20,151 nt of DNA from an uncultured Oscillospiraceae bacterium. GTDB lineage: Bacteria > Bacillota > Clostridia > Oscillospirales > Ruminococcaceae. Shown one piece after another: positions 14,271-20,151 of the stretch (position 1 is the first letter of the stretch; every line of letters begins with the position of its first letter). A program made the position numbers and the translations under genes. The notes under the pieces were generated by a model. It was not told the DNA's origin. It saw nothing but the letters and a program-made list of their open reading frames with translations, and did no database searches. The stretch spans positions 1 to 20,151 of the forward strand of contig CAJTSZ010000026.1 of assembly GCA_910578755.1 (NCBI GenBank), given 5' to 3'.

Positions 14271-14362
14271 GGAGAGATGGCTGAGCTGGTCTAAGGCGCA
14301 CGACTGGAAATCGTGTAAGGACTTAAACTCCTTCAAGGGTTCGAATCCCTTTCTCTCCGCCA
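14271..14362 (+). tRNA. tRNA-Ser (anticodon GGA)
   Basis: A 92-base tRNA. The acceptor stem GGAGAGA (14271-14277) pairs with TCTCTCC (14352-14358), followed by discriminator G and encoded CCA. The anticodon stem CACGA/TCGTG (14299-14303, 14311-14315) encloses loop CTGGAAA, giving anticodon GGA (14306-14308), which reads TCC and TCT. A long variable arm (class II) and the T-arm GGTTCGAATCC confirm tRNA-Ser. Confidence 0.97.
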
Positions 14363-14365
14363 AAC

Positions 14366-14396
14366 AAAAAAGCTGACGCTTTGCGTCAGCTTTTTT
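14366..14396 (+). terminator. Intrinsic terminator of tRNA-Ser
   Basis: AAAAAAGCTGACGC (14366-14379) pairs with GCGTCAGCTTTTTT (14383-14396) around a TTT loop, starting 4 bases after the CCA end. Confidence 0.95.
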
Positions 14397-14564
14397 GTTT
14401 TAACAGACAGGGGATTCGATGGGAGCGGCATAGAAGGGGTGCCAGTGGCACGCCTGACCGCGACCGGCTTTCGCTTAGCGTGGTTGGGAAGATTGCTTTT
14501 CAAAAGAACAGGCGCACTGCGGTACTTCCGCGGTGCGCCATACTACTATCAAATAGCAAAATAT
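14397..14564. other. GC-rich structured non-coding stretch after tRNA-Ser
   Basis: This 168-base stretch is markedly GC-richer than the flanking intergenic DNA and has no supported gene. It holds GTGCC/GGCAC (about 14438-14450), a short GCGA/TCGC stem near 14460-14475, and a 12-bp stem with one G-T wobble between about 14511-14522 and 14528-14539 (GGCGCACTGCGG with CCGCGGTGCGCC). A 9-base match to the complement of the tRNA T-arm (GGGATTCGA) begins near 14411. It may be a decayed repeat or a structured RNA. Confidence 0.4.
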
Positions 14565-15023
14565 TTATGGCAGGTAATAATCAGGCTTAAAGAGGAGTGT
14601 GATTAAATCAATAATCACGCCAATACCAAACAAACCGCCAGTAAACAGGTACAGCAGTCCCATGCCTATACGGCCCTCGTAAAATTTGTGGATGCCAGCT
14701 GGCCCTAAAAACAGGCAGAGCAGAAAAGCAATCCACTTATTTTTTGTACGTTTGTCATAAACAGCGGTTTGGTTATTGTTAATAATAATGTGAGGCTGTT
14801 GGTAAGTTTGCTGCCGAGGCTGTTCCCAGGTGTTGTTTGGCTGCTGGTACTCTGTTTTTTGGCTGGCATCTGTTGTTTTATTGGCCGGGGCACCGCAAAA
14901 AGGGCAGTACCTGCCTGTAAATTCCATACCGCAATCTGTGCAGGTAGATGTAGATTTTATTTTTGTTCCGCAAACGGGACAAAAAGCGCCGGCGGATTCT
15001 GCGCCGCAGCTGGGGCATTTCAT
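14565..15023 (-). CDS. Zinc-ribbon and TM2-domain membrane protein
   Basis: A 152-residue protein. The N-terminus has four CxxC knuckles (MKCPSCG, FCPVCG, CTDCG, YCPFCG) within the first 45 residues, forming two zinc ribbons. A Gln/Asn/Pro/Thr-rich low-complexity linker (about 48-88) follows. The C-terminal 60 residues are a TM2 domain: KNKWIAFLLCLFLGPAGIHKFYEGRIGMGLLYLFTGG, then IGVIIDLITLLF, two membrane helices with the conserved G-x-H-x-F-Y turn. The start at 15023 is chosen because AGGAGG lies 8 bases upstream; the alternative GTG at 15032 overlaps that site. Proteins of this layout are common in Firmicutes but their role is not established. It is a single-gene unit with its own promoter. 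Confidence 0.88.
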   Translation of the reverse strand: MKCPSCGAESAGAFCPVCGTKIKSTSTCTDCGMEFTGRYCPFCGAPANKTTDASQKTEYQQPNNTWEQPRQQTYQQPHIIINNNQTAVYDKRTKNKWIAFLLCLFLGPAGIHKFYEGRIGMGLLYLFTGGLFGIGVIIDLITLLFKPDYYLP

Positions 15024-15122
15024 AAAGAGCACCTCCTATGTTATGGGTGGTAAAGGGTTTGTTTTATAAAAAGGGAAAAGCACTGATGCAGTAAAGGGCA
15101 ATTCTTTCTACTCTATAGTATT

Positions 15123-15152
15123 AGTATATCATAAAAAGGGGATGTTTGTAAA
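15123..15152 (-). promoter_or_regulatory. Predicted promoter of the TM2 protein gene
   Basis: On the minus strand TTTACA (15152-15147), 18 bp, TATACT (15128-15123), about 100 bases upstream of the start codon. Confidence 0.6.
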
Positions 15153-15303
15153 TTCGGGTTGGGGGCTTTTTGTTGTGTGAAGCGGCGCAGTACCGGGGCA
15201 TAGTGCTGCGGCTGCTGTGAAAAGGCAGAGGGCGCCGCATGTTAGCCAGTAATGAAAAACAGCCAAAAATCCCTGTTTTAGCGGCAATTTCCCCGCCGGT
15301 TTG

Positions 15304-15332
15304 TTGACAACAAAAAAGAGGGTTGTTATAAT
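15304..15332 (+). promoter_or_regulatory. Consensus promoter upstream of the purB leader
   Basis: TTGACA (15304-15309), 17 bp, TATAAT (15327-15332), a perfect sigma-A consensus. The purB start codon is about 310 bases downstream of the expected transcription start. Confidence 0.88.
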
Positions 15333-15338
15333 AAAACA

Positions 15339-15576
15339 AAAGGCTGCACAGGCTTTCGTGTAGATGTACTTTTTAATACAGTGTAACAAGAGAATCCGTA
15401 GAAAGCACACCGGTAAAAAGTGGAAATTCCTTTGTGAAAAATCCATCTCCGGCCGCTTTGTTGGATAGAAAGGTATCATCCTTATAAATATGGAAGATAT
15501 GAGGTTTTGTTCGTGTTTTATAATGAAAACGTAGGAAGGCGTTCTTATTTTTAAAGGTAGGAGCGCCTGTTTTTAT
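15339..15576 (+). ncRNA. Candidate structured leader RNA or small RNA upstream of purB
   Basis: Between the consensus promoter and a terminator lie about 235 bases with no supported ORF. A long imperfect hairpin spans 15394-15466: ATCC/GGAT, AAAGC/GCTTT, CCGG/CCGG and a TGGA/TCCA stem extended by AG/CT, separated by small internal loops, with a 17-base apical loop. A small GTTTT/AAAAC hairpin near 15514-15530 follows. I looked for the core motifs of purine, ZTP, T-box and SAM elements and saw none. It may be an unknown purine-responsive leader or a free small RNA; a 6S-type RNA is possible but I could not find a closing terminal stem. Confidence 0.5.
15537..15576 (+). terminator. Intrinsic terminator upstream of purB
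   Basis: An 11-bp stem with two G-T wobbles, 15537-15547 (AGGCGTTCTTA) with 15558-15568 (TAGGAGCGCCT), a 10-base loop, then GTTTTTAT. It lies 70 bases before the purB start codon, so purB expression from the upstream promoter would need read-through. Confidence 0.75.
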
Positions 15577-15646
15577 CTAAGGGTTTAAAAGAAGCAGTGA
15601 AATGCGCCCGTGCCGGGCAGCTTATGTAAAGGGTAAGGTGGAAAAT

Positions 15647-17080
15647 ATGGGTACAGAAAGATATCAAAGTCCGTTGTCCGAACGTTATGCCAGCAAGGAG
15701 ATGCAGTACATTTTTTCTCCAGATATGAAGTTTTGCACATGGAGAAGGCTGTGGATCGCCTTGGCCGAAACAGAAAAAGAGCTTGGCCTGCCAATTACCG
15801 ACGAGCAAATTGCCCAGTTGAAGGAGCACGCCCAGGATATTAACTACGAGGTAGCGGTGGCAAGGGAAAAGGAAGTCCGCCACGATGTAATGAGCCATGT
15901 TTATGCTTACGGCGTTCAGTGCCCAAAGGCAAAGGGGATTATCCATTTGGGGGCAACCTCCTGCTATGTTGGCGATAATACAGATATTATTGTAATGACA
16001 GAAGCCCTAAAGCTGGTGAAAAAGAAGCTGGTAAATGTTATTGCCGAACTGGCAAAGTTTGCCGAGGAGTACAAGGGCCTGCCAACCCTGGCTTTCACCC
16101 ATTTTCAGCCAGCCCAGCCTACCACTGTAGGCAAGCGGGCCAGCCTTTGGCTCCAGGAATTCTGCATGGATTTAGAGGATTTAAACTACGTCCTTGCCAA
16201 CATGAAGCTGTTGGGCTGTAAAGGCACCACCGGCACGCAGGCCTCCTTTCGGGAATTGTTTGACAACGACCTTGCAAAGGTGGAAAAGCTGGACCCCATG
16301 ATTGCAGAAAAAATGGGCTTTACCCAGTGCGCCCCGGTTTCCGGCCAAACTTATTCCCGTAAGGTGGATACCCGGGTGCTCAATGTTTTGGCAGGCATTG
16401 CAGCCAGCGCCCATAAAATGTCCAACGATATTCGTCTGCTGCAGCACTTAAAGGAAGTGGAAGAACCCTTTGAAAAAAGCCAAATTGGTTCCTCAGCTAT
16501 GGCTTATAAGCGTAACCCCATGCGCAGCGAGCGTATTGCGTCCCTCTCCCGTTATGTGATGATTGACGCCCTAAATCCAGCAATTACCTCCGCTACCCAG
16601 TGGTTTGAACGTACCCTGGACGATTCCGCCAATAAGCGCCTTTCCATTCCCGAGGGCTTTTTGGCCATTGACGGCATTATGGACCTGTGCCTGAACGTGG
16701 TGGACGGTTTGGTGGTATATCCCAAGGTTATTGAAAAACGGCTTATGGAGGAACTGCCCTTTATGGCTACAGAAAACATTATGATGGATGCTGTAAAAGC
16801 AGGGGGCGACCGCCAGGAGCTCCACGAAAAAATTCGCACCCTTTCCATGCAGGCCGGCAAAAATGTAAAGGTGGAGGGTAGGGCCAACAATCTGTTGGAA
16901 TTGATTGCCCAGGATCCGGAATTCCCGATGACCTTGGAGGCATTGCAGCAGTGTATGGAACCTTCCCGCTATATTGGTTTTGCTAAAGAACAAGTGGAAG
17001 CGTTTTTGCAAAATGTGGTGAACCCTATTTTGGAAGAAAACAAGGAATTGTTGGGTACCACGGCAGAAATTAGGGTATAA
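15647..17080 (+). CDS. purB: Adenylosuccinate lyase
   Basis: A 477-residue cytoplasmic enzyme of the fumarase/aspartase superfamily. It removes fumarate from SAICAR and from adenylosuccinate, so it works twice in purine synthesis. Visible: SPLSERYASKEMQYIFSP at the N-terminus, HLGATSCYVGDNTD (superfamily region 1), HFQPAQPTTVGKRA with the conserved His (region 2), and the flexible-loop signature GSSAMAYKRNP (Ser282-Ser283, Lys288, Asn290). Start 15647 (MGTERYQSPL) is preceded by AAGGTGG; the frame is open to 15602 but the extra residues are unlike the family. The stop codon is supplied by palindrome copy C. purA follows 192 bases downstream and acts just before PurB in IMP-to-AMP conversion. 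Confidence 0.96.
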   Translation: MGTERYQSPLSERYASKEMQYIFSPDMKFCTWRRLWIALAETEKELGLPITDEQIAQLKEHAQDINYEVAVAREKEVRHDVMSHVYAYGVQCPKAKGIIHLGATSCYVGDNTDIIVMTEALKLVKKKLVNVIAELAKFAEEYKGLPTLAFTHFQPAQPTTVGKRASLWLQEFCMDLEDLNYVLANMKLLGCKGTTGTQASFRELFDNDLAKVEKLDPMIAEKMGFTQCAPVSGQTYSRKVDTRVLNVLAGIAASAHKMSNDIRLLQHLKEVEEPFEKSQIGSSAMAYKRNPMRSERIASLSRYVMIDALNPAITSATQWFERTLDDSANKRLSIPEGFLAIDGIMDLCLNVVDGLVVYPKVIEKRLMEELPFMATENIMMDAVKAGGDRQELHEKIRTLSMQAGKNVKVEGRANNLLELIAQDPEFPMTLEALQQCMEPSRYIGFAKEQVEAFLQNVVNPILEENKELLGTTAEIRV

Positions 17081-17102
17081 TAACGACAAAGTCGTTATTA
17101 TA
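17076..17102. repeat. Dispersed palindrome, copy C (overlaps purB stop codon)
   Basis: TATAATAACGAC (17076-17087), loop AAA, GTCGTTATTATA (17091-17102). Relative to copies A and B two stem pairs differ, and each change is matched on the other arm (CCGC/GCGG versus CGAC/GTCG), so pairing is kept. The purB stop codon (17078-17080) lies in the left arm in the same frame as the NIF3 stop in copy A. It is followed by GGGATTTTAA, as in copy B. Confidence 0.82.
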
Positions 17103-17134
17103 GGGATTTTAAATGACCCTTTTCTTGCCCTTTG

Positions 17135-17156
17135 CGGTTATTATATTTCCAATGGC
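17135..17156. repeat. Partial palindrome (right half) with copy-A tail
   Basis: GCGGTTATTATATTTC followed by CAATGG matches the right arm and tail of copy A (GCGGTTATTATATTTC then AATGG) with one extra C. The left arm is missing. It lies about 30 bases after copy C, so the purB-purA gap looks like two element tails in a row. Confidence 0.6.
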
Positions 17157-17220
17157 CGGAGAGAGCCCAATAGTAGGGACTTGGAAATGGCACAGCATGT
17201 CCAAAAGCAATATGGCCAGG

Positions 17221-17239
17221 TTTGGGGAGGACCCCCAAA
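17221..17239 (+). other. Short hairpin upstream of the purA ribosome binding site
   Basis: TTTGGGG (17221-17227) pairs with CCCCAAA (17233-17239) around AGGAC. It is followed by A-rich sequence and lies about 20 bases before AGGGAG, so it is not a terminator; a role in mRNA stability or loading is possible. Confidence 0.4.
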
Positions 17240-17272
17240 AATATAAAAGGAATATAAGGGAGTGAAGTTCTT

Positions 17273-18565
17273 ATGGTAAAAGCAGTTGTAGGCGCCAACT
17301 GGGGTGATGAAGGCAAAGGAAAAATTACGGATATGCTGGCAAAAGAAGCAGATATTATTGTTCGTTTTCAGGGTGGCGCCAATGCAGGCCATACCATTGT
17401 AAACAGCTACGGCAAATTCGCCCTGCATACCATGCCTTCCGGCATTTTTTATAACCACACCACCAGCATTATTGGCAACGGTGTGGCACTGAATATCCCC
17501 GTATTTTTTAAAGAATTGCAGTCCATTGTGAAACAAGGCGTGCCAATGCCTAAAATTATCATTTCGGACCGCGCCCAAATTGTGATGCCATACCATATTT
17601 TATTCGACCAGTACGAAGAAGAACGCCTTGGAAAAAACTCCTTTGGGTCAACAAAATCCGGTATTGCGCCCTTTTATTCTGACAAATATGCAAAAATGGG
17701 TTTCCAGGTAAACGAGTTGTTTCATACCAAAAAGTTAAGGGAGAAAATTAGCCAAATATGTGCCGCAAAAAACGTGCTGCTGGAACACCTGTACCATAAA
17801 CCACCCATTAACGAAGAGGAACTGCTTGCCACCCTGTTGGAATACAGGGACATGGTAGCCCCTTATGTTGGGGATGTTTCTTCCTTTTTGCACCAGGCAA
17901 TCCAGGATGGGAAGAATATTCTGCTGGAGGGCCAGCTGGGCACCTTAAAGGATACGGACCATGGCATTTACCCCATGGTAACCTCCTCCTCCACCTTGGC
18001 GGCTTACGGCGCTGTTGGGGCGGGTATTCCGCCCTATGAAATAAAGGATATTATTACTGTGTGCAAGGCGTACTCCTCCGCTGTGGGGGCAGGGGCCTTT
18101 GTCAGTGAAATTTTTGGTGAAGAAGCGGACGAGCTGCGCCGCCGCGGCGGCGACGGCGGGGAATATGGAGCCACTACAGGCCGCCCCCGCCGTATGGGCT
18201 GGTTTGACTGTGTAGCAAGCAAATACGGGTGCAGGCTACAGGGAACGACGGAAGTTGCCTTTACTGTGTTGGATGTGTTAGGATATTTGGATGAAATTCC
18301 CGTCTGCGTTGGCTATGAGGTGGGTGGCCAGGTTACAACGGAGTTTCCCGTAACCCCACTGCTGGAAAAGGCGAAGCCGGTGTACAAAACAATGCCAGGG
18401 TGGAAGCAGGATATCCGAGGCGTGCAAACCTTTGAAGCTTTGCCGGAAAACTGCAAGGCCTATGTTAATTTTATTGAGGAGCAAATTGGCTATCCTATTA
18501 CTATGGTAAGCAACGGCCCAGGCAGGGACGACATTATTTTCCGCAAAAGCCCGCTGAAAAAATAG
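17273..18565 (+). CDS. purA: Adenylosuccinate synthetase
   Basis: A 430-residue cytoplasmic GTP-dependent ligase joining IMP and aspartate to adenylosuccinate, which PurB then cleaves to AMP. The N-terminus carries GANWGDEGKGK (Asp12, the catalytic base) and FQGGANAGHT (His40, the catalytic acid), at nearly the same positions as in E. coli. LLEGQLGTLKDTDHGIYPMVTSSST is the central signature, TTGRPRRMGWFD the aspartate/IMP region, and VSNGPGRDD the base-binding end. AGGGAG precedes the ATG. There is no clear promoter in the 192-base gap after purB, so the two genes are likely co-transcribed across palindrome copy C. A weak hairpin follows at 18570-18592. Confidence 0.97.
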   Translation: MVKAVVGANWGDEGKGKITDMLAKEADIIVRFQGGANAGHTIVNSYGKFALHTMPSGIFYNHTTSIIGNGVALNIPVFFKELQSIVKQGVPMPKIIISDRAQIVMPYHILFDQYEEERLGKNSFGSTKSGIAPFYSDKYAKMGFQVNELFHTKKLREKISQICAAKNVLLEHLYHKPPINEEELLATLLEYRDMVAPYVGDVSSFLHQAIQDGKNILLEGQLGTLKDTDHGIYPMVTSSSTLAAYGAVGAGIPPYEIKDIITVCKAYSSAVGAGAFVSEIFGEEADELRRRGGDGGEYGATTGRPRRMGWFDCVASKYGCRLQGTTEVAFTVLDVLGYLDEIPVCVGYEVGGQVTTEFPVTPLLEKAKPVYKTMPGWKQDIRGVQTFEALPENCKAYVNFIEEQIGYPITMVSNGPGRDDIIFRKSPLKK

Positions 18566-18569
18566 AGGG

Positions 18570-18592
18570 CTGCCGTACAATAAGGGCGGCAG
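18570..18592 (+). terminator. Weak terminator-like hairpin after purA
   Basis: CTGCCG (18570-18575) pairs with CGGCAG (18587-18592), followed by TTTAAAAATAT. The short stem and poor T-tract suggest at most partial termination before the next gene. Confidence 0.4.
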
Positions 18593-18630
18593 TTTAAAAA
18601 TATAAAATGTAGAATGGAGAGGAAACCAGT

Positions 18631-19551
18631 ATGATCAATATTACTCAGGAAGAAGTAAAAAGAGTAAAAGCCCAGGGCTTTTTATTTAATAGAAACCAGG
18701 ACTTTTTTTCCGCAAGGGTAATTACTAAAAACGGGGTAGTGAACGCCCAGCAAATGCAGGCTATTACCCAGGCGGCAGAAAAATTTGGCAATGGGCATAT
18801 GGCCTTTACCAGCCGCCTCACTGTGGAAATACAAGGGGTTCCCTACGAAAATATTCAGCCCCTCCAGGACTTTTTAGCACAGTACGGCTTAAAAACCGGG
18901 GGGACCGGTGCCAAGGTACGCCCCGTTGTTGCCTGCAAAGGAACGGTGTGCGTCTATGGTAAAATTGATACCCAGGGTATTGCCAAGGAAATCCACGAAA
19001 GGTTTTTTGAAGGGTACTCTAAGGTGGCCCTGCCTCACAAATTTAAAATTGCCGTAGGCGGCTGCCCAAACAACTGCGTAAAGCCAGATTTAAACGATTT
19101 TGGCATTGTGGGCCAATGCGTGCCCAACTTCCAGGAGGAGATATGCCGCGGCTGCAAAAAATGCGCTATTGAAACCCTCTGCCCGGCAAAAGCCGCCAAG
19201 CTGGAAAACGGAAAAATGCACATCAATAGCGAAACATGCTTCCACTGCGGGCGCTGTGTAGGCAAATGCCCATTTAAAGCCATTGAGGATGGTACCATTG
19301 GGTACAAAGTGTACATTGGCGGGCGTTGGGGTAAATTTACACGCCATGGCACGCCAATAAACAAAATTTTTACCAATAAAGAAGAAGTGCTGGACTTGCT
19401 GGAAAAAACAATCCTGTATTATAAAGAAAACGGCCAAAAAGGTGAGCGCTTAGCCACCATGGTGGACCGCATTGGCATAGAAGAAGTGGAACGCGCCCTT
19501 TTGGGGGATGCCCTGCTCCGGCGCAAGGAAGAAATATTGAGCAAGGAATAA
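18631..19551 (+). CDS. AsrC-like siroheme/[4Fe-4S] sulfite-nitrite reductase family protein
   Basis: A 306-residue redox protein. Residues 1-95 resemble the ferredoxin-like half-domain of sulfite/nitrite reductases. Cys102 and Cys107 (CKGTVC) with Cys145 and Cys149 (GGCPNNCVKPDLNDFG) are the siroheme-[4Fe-4S] ligands. A two-cluster ferredoxin insert follows: Cys172, 175, 178, 184 and Cys203, 206, 209, 213. After it, YIGGRWGKFTRHGTPI completes the siroheme fold. This is the layout of the anaerobic sulfite reductase C subunit, but AsrA and AsrB, which pass electrons from NADH, are not beside it. It could take electrons directly from ferredoxin. Substrate (sulfite, nitrite or other) is not decided by sequence. 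GGAGAGG precedes the ATG; niaR follows 50 bases on and may be co-transcribed. Confidence 0.85.
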   Translation: MINITQEEVKRVKAQGFLFNRNQDFFSARVITKNGVVNAQQMQAITQAAEKFGNGHMAFTSRLTVEIQGVPYENIQPLQDFLAQYGLKTGGTGAKVRPVVACKGTVCVYGKIDTQGIAKEIHERFFEGYSKVALPHKFKIAVGGCPNNCVKPDLNDFGIVGQCVPNFQEEICRGCKKCAIETLCPAKAAKLENGKMHINSETCFHCGRCVGKCPFKAIEDGTIGYKVYIGGRWGKFTRHGTPINKIFTNKEEVLDLLEKTILYYKENGQKGERLATMVDRIGIEEVERALLGDALLRRKEEILSKE

Positions 19552-19601
19552 AGGAATCCCGTCATTTTTAATCGACAAATTAGCGCAAAGGAGAAAAACC
19601 T

Positions 19602-20151
19602 ATGGCAACAGGTTCGGCCCAACGCAGGGAACTGATTTTGCAAACGCTGCAAAACAGCAGCGCCCCTTTAAGCGCCGCGGCCTTGGCAGGGAAGTTTTCT
19701 GTCAGCCGGCAAATTGTGGTGGGGGATATTGCCCTGCTGCGGGCAGCGGGAGAAACAATTTCCGCAACGCCCCGGGGGTATGTATACCAAAAGCCTCAGG
19801 GCGGTGGTGCTAAAACAAAAATAATAGCCTGCTGCCACGGCCAGGAAAAAATGCTCATGGAACTGTATACCGTGGTGGATTACGGCTGCGCCCTGTTGGA
19901 TGTCACCGTAAACCATGCAGTATACGGCCAAATTTCCGGCCAGCTGCAAATTTTTTCCCGGTTTGACGCCGACCAGTTTGCCCAAAAGCTGCAAACCTGT
20001 GCGGATAAACCCCTCTCCACCCTAACGGGGGATATTCATTTGCATACGGTTCAGTATGAAAGCGAAGAAAAGCTGGAAAAAATGTTGGAGGCGCTTGCAA
20101 GGGAAGGGATTCTGTTTGCAGAGAACCGCCCCAAGGATGGCAGAACTGTGG
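19602..20151 (+). CDS. niaR: NiaR-type transcriptional repressor of NAD biosynthesis, 3' end outside the window
   Basis: The visible 183 residues contain an N-terminal winged helix-turn-helix (HTH_11-like, about 8-58: RRELILQTLQ, LSAAALAGKFSVSRQIVVGDIALLRAAG) and a 3H domain (about 73-170) with its namesake histidines in CCHGQEK, VTVNHAVYG and GDIHLHTV. Proteins of this family (YrxA/NiaR) bind nicotinic acid and repress nad genes and niacin transporters in Firmicutes. The usual length is about 175-185, so only a few residues are missing. NHAVYG replaces the common HPVYG, a small change beside the conserved His. AAAGGAG precedes the ATG. The nad genes it should control are not in the window; they may lie downstream. 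Confidence 0.9.
   Translation, partial: MATGSAQRRELILQTLQNSSAPLSAAALAGKFSVSRQIVVGDIALLRAAGETISATPRGYVYQKPQGGGAKTKIIACCHGQEKMLMELYTVVDYGCALLDVTVNHAVYGQISGQLQIFSRFDADQFAQKLQTCADKPLSTLTGDIHLHTVQYESEEKLEKMLEALAREGILFAENRPKDGRTV

Noticed and set aside
14381..14590. A 69-codon plus-strand ORF after tRNA-Ser
   Set aside because: It starts inside the tRNA terminator, has no ribosome binding site, and its sequence is typical of translated structured or non-coding DNA.
15333..15646. A purine, ZTP, T-box or SAM riboswitch before purB
   Set aside because: I looked for the conserved core motifs of each class and did not find them; the region is reported as an unidentified RNA instead.
1..20151. CRISPR arrays, insertion sequences, phage genes or toxin-antitoxin pairs
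   Set aside because: No regularly spaced repeats, transposase, integrase or phage-type reading frame is visible on either strand.

Overview
The window looks like a chromosomal stretch from an anaerobic Bacillota of class Clostridia. Shine-Dalgarno sites are strong (AGGAGG-like), promoters are near-consensus sigma-A with 16-18 bp spacing, intrinsic terminators are abundant, the tRNA encodes its own CCA, and the gene content is typical of that class (DUF4358 lipoprotein, YedF, type I-beta DAHP synthase, NiaR, AsrC-like siroheme protein). I cannot name the species. There is no phage, plasmid, insertion sequence or CRISPR signal.

Layout. 1-1122 (-): 5' part of a GH2 beta-galactosidase gene cut by the window edge. 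1642-2469 (+): divergent NIF3-family gene. 2630-3208 (-): DUF4358 lipoprotein, separated from NIF3 by a bidirectional terminator. 3651-4739 (+): orphan MsmK/UgpC-type sugar ABC ATPase. 4895-5476 (+): yedF. 5670-7127 (+): class I aminotransferase followed closely by a small Cys-rich protein. 7276-9267 (+): S9 prolyl-oligopeptidase-family peptidase. 9358-10200 (+): GNAT acetyltransferase. 10317-11427 (-): two small unrecognised genes. 11665-14140 (+): aromatic amino acid operon aroF-tyrA-aroQ with a long leader. 14271-14362 (+): tRNA-Ser(GGA). 14565-15023 (-): zinc-ribbon/TM2 protein. 15304-18565 (+): purB and purA, with a structured, terminator-ending leader before purB. 18631-20151 (+): AsrC-like siroheme/ferredoxin protein and the NAD-biosynthesis repressor NiaR, which runs off the window.

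The strongest discovery is the aroF leader (11665-11917). It has a TTGACA/TATCAT promoter with a palindrome in its spacer, a Shine-Dalgarno site, a 34-codon ORF with six Tyr codons among codons 8-20 (three consecutive), a strong intrinsic terminator, and an upstream segment able to pair with the terminator's left arm. This is the architecture of ribosome-mediated, tyrosine-sensing transcription attenuation. It precedes a DAHP synthase that carries the N-terminal regulatory domain which in characterised relatives binds Tyr or Phe, plus a TyrA without an ACT domain. Tyrosine would then act both on transcription (leader) and on enzyme activity (AroF).

Two further points deserve attention. A dispersed palindrome family (2465-2491, 11553-11579, 17076-17102, half copy near 17135) has covarying stem bases and supplies the stop codon of two unrelated genes. 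An RNA of about 235 nt of unknown class lies between a perfect consensus promoter (15304-15332) and a terminator (15537-15576) just upstream of purB.
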